Below are positions 1-6,767 of a stretch of 14,458 nt of DNA, piece by piece. The number at the start of each line of letters is the position of its first letter. Positions within the stretch are counted from its first letter, which is position 1. The notes below the pieces were generated by a model, which worked only from the letters and a program-made list of their open reading frames with translations, was not told the DNA's origin and made no database searches. The position numbers and the translations under genes were made by a program. The DNA is from Paraktedonobacter sp036384215 (GTDB lineage Bacteria > Chloroflexota > Ktedonobacteria > Ktedonobacterales > Ktedonobacteraceae). The stretch is from the NCBI GenBank assembly GCA_036384215.1, contig DASVMX010000091.1, positions 1-14,458 on the forward strand, given 5' to 3'.

Positions 1-1036
1 CAAGACAGGCAAGCAGGGGGATGAGCCAGATGAGATACTGCGGGCTGAAGACCTTGCCGGTGGCGATCAGGACGCAGATCAGGCCAACGAAGGCCTGCGC
101 GAGGTTGACGCGCTGACGCAGGCACAGCCAGTAGATGGCGAGCAGGCCGACCACGGTCAGGAGGGTGTTGACAGGTGAGATAAAGCGGATCAACGAGCTG
201 CTGATGTTGAGCGAGCCGAAGGTGAAGCTGACCTGGTAGTGCGCTCCAAAGTAGCCGCCGAGCCAGACCAGGCTGGCAGAGAGCGCTTCAATCTGTGGCG
301 GGCGACTCAGGAAGTACGCGAGCGGGCTGAGAATAGCGGTCTGAAAGTTGAGCAAGGCGAAGCCTCCCATCACGGCCAGCACCAGGCCCACGCAGAGCAG
401 ACCGTTGCTCCAGTTCCAACGGGCAACGGTGGTTCTGCCGCGCGCTCGCTGTTCGGCGAGGAAGAGGGCGGGCAGCAGGACGGCGGGATAGAGTTTGAGC
501 AGAATGCCCAGAGCAAGGGCGAGGTAGGCTGTACGCCAGCGTCCACGCTCCGCGGCCAGCAGACAGAGCAGAGTGCAGGCGGCTGGCAATATATCGAAAC
601 GCTCCTGAAACACACCGGCTGCTCCTAGCAAAAGGTAGAGCACGAAGACCAGCGCGGCCTGGCGAGTCTCATAACGGGCCAGCAGCCAGTAGATCAAACC
701 TGCGCTGATAGTCATGAGCAGGGCAAAGACAAACGCGTAATAGGGCAGCGGTACCAGCAGGGGCAGCGAAAAGAGCAGCACGGTCAGCGGGGGATACTCC
801 TGCGGCAACATGTGCAGCGGCTGAGGCGTGCTTTGTTGAAGAAAGGCGCAGTACGTCTGAGGCAGCAGATTGGCGCCATGGCTGCCCAGCCAGAAGGTCA
901 GGCCATAACATGCATAATGAGCCAGGTCAGCCTCGCCAGGCGTCAGATAGGCCAGCCAGACTATTTCCAGAAAAATCAGGGCCAGAGACGCGCAAAGCAG
1001 AGGCCAGCGCCACCTGCTTTTGCTTAATTGGGCCAT
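1..1036 (-). CDS. GT87-like (DUF2029-type) integral membrane glycosyltransferase, C-terminus cut by window edge
   Basis: I translated this frame by hand. It is open from an ATG at 1036 to the window edge: 345 codons with no stop. The protein is almost entirely hydrophobic helices separated by short polar loops. Features typical of polyprenol-phosphate-dependent GT-C glycosyltransferases, and of GT87/DUF2029 mannosyltransferases in particular, are an early outside loop with an acidic residue (GEADLAHY, residues 34-41, Asp37), a QEYPPLTVLLF segment (79-89), a FQERFD loop (143-148), LLKLYPAVLLP (179-189) and FSPQYLIWLIPL (330-341). It probably adds a sugar to a lipid-linked or cell-envelope acceptor on the outer face of the membrane; the sugar cannot be read from sequence. 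AGGTGG lies 7 bases before the ATG and supports this start. Family call is fairly sure, substrate unknown. Confidence 0.75.
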   Translation of the reverse strand, partial: MAQLSKSRWRWPLLCASLALIFLEIVWLAYLTPGEADLAHYACYGLTFWLGSHGANLLPQTYCAFLQQSTPQPLHMLPQEYPPLTVLLFSLPLLVPLPYYAFVFALLMTISAGLIYWLLARYETRQAALVFVLYLLLGAAGVFQERFDILPAACTLLCLLAAERGRWRTAYLALALGILLKLYPAVLLPALFLAEQRARGRTTVARWNWSNGLLCVGLVLAVMGGFALLNFQTAILSPLAYFLSRPPQIEALSASLVWLGGYFGAHYQVSFTFGSLNISSSLIRFISPVNTLLTVVGLLAIYWLCLRQRVNLAQAFVGLICVLIATGKVFSPQYLIWLIPLLACL

Positions 1037-1069
1037 ACGAGCGCCACCTGCCTTTGCTTAATTGGGACA
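1006..1069. repeat. 34-bp tandem duplication over the glycosyltransferase start codon
   Basis: Two copies of a 34-base unit lie head to tail (1006-1039 and 1040-1069). Both carry GCGCCACCTGC, one differing base, then TTTGCTTAATTGGG. Read on the minus strand, the outer copy has GTG where the inner copy has the gene's ATG, and the outer copy supplies the AGGTGG placed 7 bases before that ATG. Because 34 is not a multiple of 3, the two copies are in different frames. Confidence 0.85.
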
Positions 1070-1100
1070 CGTTGGATCAGTGCATGGGCCAAATAAACAG

Positions 1101-1243
1101 GACGATGGCAAGCATCATCTCTCCCGGCGGATCTCATGAAGGCCAGCTTCATGAGATACCGGCTCGATGATTTGCGGTGGCCGGGAGTGTGAGCGAGCTG
1201 GCCTCGCTGATGCCCGCCGGGAGAGACGATGCTTGCCATCGTC
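1101..1243 (-). repeat. Composite foldback A (30-bp stem with inner hairpin), 3' of the anti-sigma gene
   Basis: Arms 1101-1130 and 1214-1243 are complementary at 29 of 30 positions. The one exception (A1117/C1227) becomes a U-G wobble only in minus-strand RNA, which fits transcription reading out of the anti-sigma gene. The loop holds a second perfect 10-bp hairpin (1131-1140 with 1148-1157). Past the stem on the minus strand comes TGTTTATTT, a weak U-tract, so it may act as a terminator. The core GATGGCAAGCATC recurs in the foldback at 10199-10277. Confidence 0.8.
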
Positions 1244-1298
1244 TTGCCTCCCGCCGCGAACACTGTTAGACCAGCCACGCGAGTACCGTTCGTATGTT

Positions 1299-3179
1299 TT
1301 AATTCGGCCATGTAAAGGCCATGAGACGGAGTTTGGCGTCGGCCTGGGGGCCGGTGAGCCAGAGGGTGGTGTCGCCGTTGACGACGAGCAGGGAGGCATT
1401 GTTGAGGGTGTCTCCCATAACGACATCCGTCTGACGGTCAGCGTCGTACATCTGGTAGCCGTTGCTGTCCTGCCAGATAACGTAGCTGCTGCCCGCTTGA
1501 TAGCCGGTGGATTGACCAACAGTTCCCAACATGCTGGTGACGCCGATGGCGGGACCGTTCAGCGGAACCATCAAGAGTGTACCATGAACGGAGGCGTCGG
1601 GCGGAGCGGCGTAGATGCCGGTGTCGGTGCGCGGGGTTGAGAGCACATCGCGGTCAGTCGCGCTGGCCGGGAAGGGGATGCCGTTAGGCTCGACGACATC
1701 CTGGCTCTCGACCTTGATCTCAGAGGTGCTGAGGAAGAAGAGAGTGTTATCAACAACCTGCGGCTGGAAAGACAAACCGTCGCCCTGGAAGAGTTGCTGC
1801 GTCGAGGTGCTGACCTCTTCTACCTGCCCGCGACTGCGCTGGGACTGCTCGCTTGTCTGCTGCTGCCAGATGTTGCTCTGGAACGTGCCATCGGGATTAA
1901 TCCACTCTTCGGCCCAGTAGAGCTGGAGTCCAGTGCTGGTGGCGGTCGGCCAGGCCAGGATATGGCCCGCGGGCGCGCTGGCGATTTCGTGTATCTGCAC
2001 TGCTTTAGGGTTCAGGCTCAACTGATAGCTCTCCAGGTGCGAGATGCCCTTGCTATCGATCTGCGTGAGCAGCAGGGTATCGGTGTCGCCGATCAGCCAG
2101 CTCCCCGCGATGGGCGAGTTGACCCAACTGGGAGCGGCGCTGGAGTCGAAGCTGCCTTCTTCAAGCTGATAGGTGATGGGCATGTCGACCAGTTCGGGAT
2201 CGTTGACCAGGGGCTGGTTGGCCGAGCCTTTTTTGTGGCTGCCCTGGTTGGTCCCGCTCGCGGACTGGCTCTGGACGCTGCCGGTGTTTTGCGGCGCGGG
2301 CAAGAGCGAGAGATAATTGACTTTCCAGGCGCGAGGCAGGGTATAGTAGTCGCTGACATCAGGCTGGTGGACGTGCGAGGCCGGCTGAGAGCGGCTGTAT
2401 TGCAGCCAGACCAGCCAGCTATGAGAAACGGAGAGCACGATCAGCGGATCGCTGCTCGGCGAGTCCAGCAGAGGCTTGCTGGTCTGGGTGGCGCGGTTAA
2501 ACTCCATCAACATCCAGTTTCCGCTGTTCACCCCGCTGCCATAGGCAGTATAGTAGATCTGGCTGTTCAGGGGCAGGGCGCTGGTAACGTTGGGATAGAG
2601 CGTCGTGGTTGAGTAGAGCTTCTGATCGACCTCGGTGGGCCGGTTGACGCTAATGCTGTTGCGTGATAATTGAGGCGATGACAGGCTGTTGTGTTCCAGG
2701 ACCAGCAAGGAGGTCAGCCCGCCTAGCATCAGCAGAATCAGGGCCGCGGCGGTCAGGCCGAAGACGCCCATCTGCCTGACCTGCGAGGTCAGCGGACGGC
2801 GTTTGCGACGCGTGTGCAGAATTGGCAGAGGTCCAGTTTCAGCCGTAGAAAACGCGGCGATATCATCCTCGCGTCGCGTCTCGCGGGCGCGCTCCTGGAC
2901 ATAGGGCTTGAGAAATTCAGGCGTAGAGACAGTGCCAGGGGCGGATTTTTGCAGGAATTTGAGCTGCTCATCGGCCAGAGCCTTCATCAATTTCGTATGC
3001 ATATCCTGCTGCGGCGCGACAAAAGGCGTCGAGCGCAGTTGATCGCCCATGCTGGTATAGTTGGCAAGAATCTCCCGGCAGGCCGCGCACCCTTCGAGAT
3101 GCGCGTCCAGTTCGGCAGCTTCTATTTCATTGAGTTCGCGATAGGCAGACAGCATTGTCCGCGCCTGGTTGCAGTTCAC
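1299..3179 (-). CDS. Membrane anti-sigma factor with N-terminal zinc finger and large extracytoplasmic domain
   Basis: 626 residues, starting at GTG (3177-3179), which overlaps the sigma-factor stop as GTGA; AAGAGG lies about 10 bases upstream. The N-terminus has the zf-HC2 pattern of anti-sigma factors: His27, Cys31, Cys34 in HLEGCAAC. A basic stretch (123-129) precedes one membrane helix (about 137-161). The remaining 460 residues face outside and contain spaced tryptophan/aromatic beta-strand motifs such as GSWLIGDTDTLLL, NTLFFLSTSE and SSYVIWQDSNGYQMYD, suggesting a beta-propeller-like sensor; that part is inference. By family logic it holds the neighbouring sigma factor at the membrane until an outside signal arrives. 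The outside part is much larger than in common 200-300-residue anti-sigma factors. No catalytic motif seen. Confidence 0.8.
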   Translation of the reverse strand: MNCNQARTMLSAYRELNEIEAAELDAHLEGCAACREILANYTSMGDQLRSTPFVAPQQDMHTKLMKALADEQLKFLQKSAPGTVSTPEFLKPYVQERARETRREDDIAAFSTAETGPLPILHTRRKRRPLTSQVRQMGVFGLTAAALILLMLGGLTSLLVLEHNSLSSPQLSRNSISVNRPTEVDQKLYSTTTLYPNVTSALPLNSQIYYTAYGSGVNSGNWMLMEFNRATQTSKPLLDSPSSDPLIVLSVSHSWLVWLQYSRSQPASHVHQPDVSDYYTLPRAWKVNYLSLLPAPQNTGSVQSQSASGTNQGSHKKGSANQPLVNDPELVDMPITYQLEEGSFDSSAAPSWVNSPIAGSWLIGDTDTLLLTQIDSKGISHLESYQLSLNPKAVQIHEIASAPAGHILAWPTATSTGLQLYWAEEWINPDGTFQSNIWQQQTSEQSQRSRGQVEEVSTSTQQLFQGDGLSFQPQVVDNTLFFLSTSEIKVESQDVVEPNGIPFPASATDRDVLSTPRTDTGIYAAPPDASVHGTLLMVPLNGPAIGVTSMLGTVGQSTGYQAGSSYVIWQDSNGYQMYDADRQTDVVMGDTLNNASLLVVNGDTTLWLTGPQADAKLRLMAFTWPN

Positions 3180-3988
3180 GCTTCCGTTACCTCTTGTTTA
3201 TGCAAAGCAATAAAACGTTCCCGTGCTCGCATAAGGCGCATTTTCACCGCCGAGGGACTGATATTCAAAACCTGCGCGATTTCCGCGCAAGATAGCCCGT
3301 CGTGTTCGTACAACCACAGGCAAACCGCGTATTTTGGCTGCAACTGGCTCATGACGCGTTCCACGATCTCGCGGTCCGCGACCCTGTTCTCAAAACGCCC
3401 ACCATCATATCCTCCCCGCTCGTACAGGGCTGTGCTTGCGCCCACGTGTCGCTCACCGCCCTCGTCGCCATTGGCGTTGAAGCTATCCGCAGCGACTCCG
3501 CCAGACTCCGAGAGCACCCCCGCGCCGATGCCACGGTCTTCGTTAAATAGCGAAAGCGGTAGCCAGGAGATCAGCCTGCGCCGGCGCAACGTGTCCGTGG
3601 TCGTGTTGGCGGCGATGCGATAGAGCCACGCCGACAACGCCCCCGGCTGGACGTTGGTTCCTCCCAGCAGCGCTTTATATGCCTTGACAAAGACATCCTG
3701 CGCCAGGTCATACGCTTGCTCGCGATTGCCGATCAGGTGATAGATGAAGTTTGTGATAGGCCCTTGAAAACGTTGGAATATCGCCTCAAAGTCTGCCACA
3801 TCCACCCGCGCCTGCTCTTGCAAAGCAGCTACAGATTGCTGAGAGACTAAATCACTCACTCGTGCTCCCTCATCTCCTGGTGCCTGCACGCGGCCTGCCT
3901 CATCCGCGGGCTCCTGGCCTTTGTGCTCTGCATCCAGTACCGAACGCAATCTGCTATTCGTGTTGTAGAGACGGATAGAGGTATCCAT
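3176..3988 (-). CDS. ECF-type RNA polymerase sigma factor
   Basis: 270 residues. Sigma region 2 spans about 66-139 (DFEAIFQRF, the NREQAYDLAQDVFVKAYKAL helix, then WLYRIAANTTTDTLRRRR). Region 4 spans about 207-262, with the helix-turn-helix LSCAEIAQVLNISPSAVKMR followed by LMRARERF. There is a 64-residue charged extension before region 2, and a roughly 65-residue Gly/Ser/acid-rich linker between regions 2 and 4, longer than in most ECF sigma factors. No SnoaL or other C-terminal sensor domain follows. It is translationally coupled to the anti-sigma gene by the GTGA overlap, so the two form one operon and presumably a binding pair. Starts at ATG 3988, with AAGG about 13 bases upstream as a mediocre ribosome site. 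Confidence 0.9.
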   Translation of the reverse strand: MDTSIRLYNTNSRLRSVLDAEHKGQEPADEAGRVQAPGDEGARVSDLVSQQSVAALQEQARVDVADFEAIFQRFQGPITNFIYHLIGNREQAYDLAQDVFVKAYKALLGGTNVQPGALSAWLYRIAANTTTDTLRRRRLISWLPLSLFNEDRGIGAGVLSESGGVAADSFNANGDEGGERHVGASTALYERGGYDGGRFENRVADREIVERVMSQLQPKYAVCLWLYEHDGLSCAEIAQVLNISPSAVKMRLMRARERFIALHKQEVTEA

Positions 3989-4063
3989 TGGTTACATCAA
4001 CCTTGTCTTTTTTTCAGAAGAGTGCAGTTTATACGTTTCCATATATTCAACATTTACCCTGCT

Positions 4064-4072
4064 AGCATAACA
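4064..4072 (-). promoter_or_regulatory. Possible extended -10 promoter for the sigma/anti-sigma operon
   Basis: Read on the minus strand this is TGT-TATGCT, an extended -10 match that would start transcription near 4057, leaving a leader of about 70 bases before the sigma-factor ATG. No good -35 is placed 17 bases upstream, so this is a weak call. Confidence 0.3.
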
Positions 4073-4314
4073 CATCCCGGCCCCATTAGCTGTGGTCTAT
4101 CTGACAATTCCAGGTACTAATTTCCCACATCTCCGCCCTTTTTGGACGCGCGTACCCGGATATCCACTCTCGTTTAGCGCCACGGCTGGCGTTTCCCTGG
4201 CTGTGTACAGGCCCAGCGGGAAGACTTTTACGCTTGCCCCGAATTGAGGCGAGGGGCCGATGACGCGATCTTCTTGCGTCTATTATACGTCCAATTGGGA
4301 TGGAAGCAAAATCC

Positions 4315-4343
4315 TTGCCATTGTTTCCTATTTTTGCTACCAT
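4315..4343 (+). promoter_or_regulatory. holB promoter (TTGCCA-N17-TACCAT), predicted leaderless start
   Basis: TTGCCA (4315-4320), a 17-base spacer, then TACCAT (4338-4343) matches a housekeeping sigma promoter. Transcription would start about 7 bases later, at 4349-4351, which is the holB ATG itself. No Shine-Dalgarno sequence is present before that ATG, so a leaderless message is the simplest reading. Confidence 0.55.
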
Positions 4344-4349
4344 GATGGT

Positions 4350-5384
4350 ATGATAAGCGACGAAGAATTAACCCCCAGTCAGGCCTGGGATATGGTTGGT
4401 CACGATCATGCTATTAATACGCTGCGCAGGGCTATTTCCTCTCAGCGCGTGCGCCATGCCTATCTTTTAACCGGGCCAGAGCATATCGGCAAGGCGCTGC
4501 TGGCGCGCCGCCTGGCTCAGACCCTGCTCTGTACCGGAGGACCTGATCCCGCGCTGACGCCTGAAAATCCCTGCCAGACCTGCCTCTCCTGTCGCAAGGT
4601 CTTGCACAACAATCACCCAGACGTCCACTATATCACGCGCCCGAGCGACAAACAGTTTATAGTGATCGACCAGGTGCGTGCCTTACAGAGCGATAGCGCG
4701 CGTAAAACCCTGGAAGGGCGCCGCAATGTCTTTATCATTGAAGGTATGCACCAGATGAATGTCCAGGCCGCCAATTGTCTGCTGAAAACACTGGAGGAGC
4801 CTGAACCAGACGTGCTGCTGGTGTTGACCGCGCCTGATCCCGGCCTGCTCCTGCCAACCATCCTTTCGCGTGTACAGCAGATTCCCATGCACCTGTTGAC
4901 CACCTCGCAGATCCGCCAGGCCTTGCAGGAGCGCTGGCAAGTCGCGGACGAAGAAGCCGCGCTGATCTCCGCCCTGGCCGCTGGCCGCATGGGCTGGGCT
5001 GTGCAGGCCGCCGAGGACGACGATCTCCTGCGCGAGCGCCAGGCCAGCCTGGAAACGCTGACCCGCGTGCCCTCGCTGAACACGGTTGAACGCTTCAGTA
5101 TTGTCCAGAAAATCAGCGGCGAAAGTGATAAAATAAGAGGTGTGCTGGAACTCTGGCTGCTCTGGTGGCGCGACCTGATCTTCGCGGCCAATAACTGCCA
5201 GGAGCTCGTGGTCAATGTGGATATGCGCCCGCTGCTGCAAAAGCAGGCCGCCCGCATCAGCGCCGTCGAGTCCACCCGCGTGATCCGCGCCATCCTGCGC
5301 ACCCTCGAAGCCCTGGATCAGAACGTCAACGCCCGCATGGCCCTTGAAGTGCTGATGCTGGATGTGCCAACGTTGAAAAATTAG
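4350..5384 (+). CDS. holB: DNA polymerase III, delta' subunit (clamp-loader AAA+ protein)
   Basis: 344 residues, in line with the usual 330-350. It is a core part of the clamp loader that places the sliding clamp on primed DNA. Visible motifs: GHDHAINTLRRAI (17-29), a degenerate Walker A GPEHIGKA (42-49) that lacks the usual final Thr/Ser, as expected for a delta' that does not hydrolyse ATP, the zinc module Cys61 plus CQTCLSC (Cys75, 78, 81), QFIVIDQVRAL, ANCLLKTLEEP and ILSRVQQIP. The last sits where many clamp-loader proteins have SRC; here Cys is Val. I chose the start at 4350 because upstream in-frame codons precede the predicted transcription start and translate to nothing family-like. 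The gene ends at TAG 5384, and a broken hicA follows at once. Confidence 0.93.
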   Translation: MISDEELTPSQAWDMVGHDHAINTLRRAISSQRVRHAYLLTGPEHIGKALLARRLAQTLLCTGGPDPALTPENPCQTCLSCRKVLHNNHPDVHYITRPSDKQFIVIDQVRALQSDSARKTLEGRRNVFIIEGMHQMNVQAANCLLKTLEEPEPDVLLVLTAPDPGLLLPTILSRVQQIPMHLLTTSQIRQALQERWQVADEEAALISALAAGRMGWAVQAAEDDDLLRERQASLETLTRVPSLNTVERFSIVQKISGESDKIRGVLELWLLWWRDLIFAANNCQELVVNVDMRPLLQKQAARISAVESTRVIRAILRTLEALDQNVNARMALEVLMLDVPTLKN

Positions 5385-5385
5385 G

Positions 5386-5577
5386 AGAGACAAAGCTGTA
5401 CATGCGCTCCAACGGCTGGGGTTTCAGGTGATGAGGCAGCAAGGTAGTTATGTGGTATAACGCAAAGGATCACGCGGTTGTGTTATACCACTCCATCGCG
5501 AGCTAGCTGTGGGTACCCCCCACAGCGCCCTGCGCCAGGCTGGCGTAACGGTGGAAGAATTCATCGAGAATTTGTAG
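5386..5577 (+). pseudogene. hicA: Remnant of a HicA-family mRNA interferase toxin, with internal stop and no start
   Basis: Read in the frame of base 5404, this stretch gives AVHALQRLGFQVMRQQGSYVV, stop TAA at 5458-5460, then RKGSRGCVIPLHRELAVGT and ALRQAGVTVEEFIENL, ending at TAG 5575-5577. This follows the HicA family (PF07927) along its length: the LxxLGF start, the RQxGSH loop (here GSY, so the catalytic His is lost), RKG, the VPxHxEL strand and the closing LRQAGxTxEEF. HicA is a small double-stranded-RNA-binding-fold ribonuclease normally paired with antitoxin HicB. Here there is no start codon (an in-frame TGA lies at 5374 inside holB), an internal stop, a lost active-site His and no hicB on either side. 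It is therefore a dead gene. Confidence 0.8.
5452..5491. repeat. 10-bp perfect inverted repeat inside the hicA remnant
   Basis: GTGGTATAAC (5452-5461) and GTTATACCAC (5482-5491) are perfectly complementary across a 20-base loop. The left arm contains the premature TAA. It may be chance, or a hairpin that arose after the gene died. Confidence 0.7.
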
Positions 5578-5587
5578 GAAAAACAGG

Positions 5588-5779
5588 CGAGGGGAAGCAC
5601 AACGGAGACAAGCTCTGTTGCTGCATTGCGGGTTTAAGAAAGAGGCAAGCTCTTTCTCAAACCCGCACATCCTGCCAGAATTCCGCACGAGAATCGTTGC
5701 GAGCGGGAGCGGCTCGCCTGCTCACCACCCGCAATGCAGCAACGGAGCTTGCCCCCGTTATGCTTCTCGGCGTTTTTTT
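5588..5779 (+). terminator. Composite foldback B: 40-bp outer stem, two inner hairpins, T7 tract
   Basis: Outer arms 5594-5633 and 5727-5766 match at 36 of 40 positions; the rest are wobble or A-C pairs. Inside lie a 17-bp hairpin (5628-5644 with 5650-5666, loop GCAAG) and a 6-bp hairpin (5699-5704 with 5712-5717). GCGGGT at 5628-5633 can pair either with ACCCGC at 5661-5666 or with ACCCGC at 5727-5732, so the inner and outer stems compete. A run of seven T (5773-5779) follows. It could end transcription from holB, or be a non-autonomous mobile foldback that happens to sit there. Confidence 0.7.
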
Positions 5780-5849
5780 GGATGCCCTATGGGGAAACTA
5801 CGAATGATGTTACGCCTTCTCATTGTCGAGAATCACAAAGGAGCAAACA

Positions 5850-6659
5850 ATGCGGACAGATTACGAACACCTGCTGGTGCAGGAGGATGGCGGGGTGCTG
5901 ACGGTTACGATGAATCGGCCCGAGGTGCTGAACGCGGTGAGCGAGCAGATGTTGGATGGGCTGGGCGAGGTGATGGAGGCGGCGGCTGTGGACGAGGGTG
6001 TGCGCTGCGTGGTGCTGACGGGCGCGGGCCGGGCCTTCGGGTCGGGCGCGGACCTGCGCGGCTTCGCGGCCAGGCAGGCCGCAGCCGATGCCAGCGGTGA
6101 GTCGCCAAGCATCAGTTCGGGTCTGGGAAAATATCATCGCGTGGTGCGCGCCATTCGCGCTATGCCCAAACCGGTGATCGCCGCTGTACGGGGCGTAGCC
6201 GCGGGTGCTTCGTGCAACCTGGCGCTGGCCTGCGATCTGCGCGTGGCCGCCGAGAGCGCGCGTTTCATCGAGGCCTTCGCGCGGATCGGACTGGTGCCGG
6301 ACGCTGGCGGCGGCTTCTTCCTGCCCCGACTGGTCGGCTTGAGCAAAGCCCTGGAACTGTCCATGCTGGCCGATGAGGTCAGCGGGATCGAGGCCGAGCG
6401 CCTGGGCCTGGCCAACATGTGCGTACCGGACGCCGAATTTGACGCCGCCGTCAAACTGCTCGCGCAGCGCCTCGCCAAGGGTCCAACTGGCGCCTATGGC
6501 CTGATGAAAACCCTGCTGAACAGCGCCGCCACGAGCGACCTGGAATCCACACTGCGCCTGGAAGGCGAGTTGCAAGCCCAGGCCTTCCAGACCTCAGACC
6601 ACCGCGAGGGCGTCACGGCCTTCTTGCAAAAACGGCCCGCCAACTTCACCGGGCATTAA
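5850..6659 (+). CDS. Crotonase-fold enoyl-CoA isomerase/hydratase, PaaG-like
   Basis: 269 residues, the usual length. The start is set by AAGGAG (5838-5843) six bases before ATG 5850, not by the earlier in-frame TTG at 5823. Crotonase signatures are present: MNRPEVLNAVSEQM near the N-terminus, the first oxyanion segment GAGRAFGSGADLRGF, and the second VRGVAAGASCNLALACDLRVA. The two catalytic glutamates of enoyl-CoA hydratase are missing (Asn and Phe at those places), but IGLVPDAGGGFFLPRLVG keeps the Asp used by PaaG-type isomerases. That points to double-bond or epoxide-oxepin isomerisation of an acyl-CoA rather than plain hydration. No other phenylacetate or beta-oxidation gene is in view, so its pathway is unknown. 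A strong hairpin follows. Confidence 0.85.
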   Translation: MRTDYEHLLVQEDGGVLTVTMNRPEVLNAVSEQMLDGLGEVMEAAAVDEGVRCVVLTGAGRAFGSGADLRGFAARQAAADASGESPSISSGLGKYHRVVRAIRAMPKPVIAAVRGVAAGASCNLALACDLRVAAESARFIEAFARIGLVPDAGGGFFLPRLVGLSKALELSMLADEVSGIEAERLGLANMCVPDAEFDAAVKLLAQRLAKGPTGAYGLMKTLLNSAATSDLESTLRLEGELQAQAFQTSDHREGVTAFLQKRPANFTGH

Positions 6660-6670
6660 CACAAAAAACG

Positions 6671-6743
6671 GCCAGAGGGCCGCTTGATTGTGTCCTGTCC
6701 CCAATAAATCGGGATAGGACACGATCAAGCGGCCCTCTCTGGC
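6671..6743 (+). terminator. Long hairpin C between the crotonase and methyltransferase genes
   Basis: 6671-6701 pairs with 6711-6743: 31 base pairs around a 9-base loop, with a 2-base bulge (6739-6740). The only two non-Watson-Crick positions (T6689/G6723 and G6697/T6715) are G-U wobbles in plus-strand RNA but A-C mismatches in minus-strand RNA, so the plus-strand transcript is the form that folds. No T-tract follows, so it may protect the 3' end or attenuate rather than terminate in the classic way. Confidence 0.65.
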
Positions 6744-6767
6744 GAGGAATAGATCAGGAGATAAGAC

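Larger units (their letters stand above)
3989..4349. other. Divergent promoter region between sigma factor and holB
   Basis: 361 bases without a credible gene. It must carry promoters for both directions. On the plus side there is a good promoter ending at the holB start (4315-4343). On the minus side the best candidate is an extended -10 element, TGTTATGCT (plus-strand 4064-4072), without a convincing -35. A GGAAAC at 4033-4038 (minus) resembles an ECF -35 but lacks a clear partner. One weak 5-bp hairpin (CGCCA-CGGC-TGGCG) lies near 4180. Confidence 0.5.

Noticed and set aside
1024..1311. 95-codon minus-strand frame between the anti-sigma and glycosyltransferase genes
   Set aside because: It reads through foldback A and the tandem repeat, resembles no family and overlaps the start of the glycosyltransferase.
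1794..2612. 272-codon open frame on the plus strand
   Set aside because: It lies opposite the anti-sigma gene, has no recognisable family features and is a by-product of GC-rich codon use in the real gene.
4033..4038. GGAAAC on the minus strand as an ECF autoregulatory -35
   Set aside because: No convincing matching -10 lies 16-17 bases downstream, so I leave it as a note only.
4683..5393. 236-codon open frame on the minus strand
   Set aside because: Antisense to holB, whose motifs are unmistakable.
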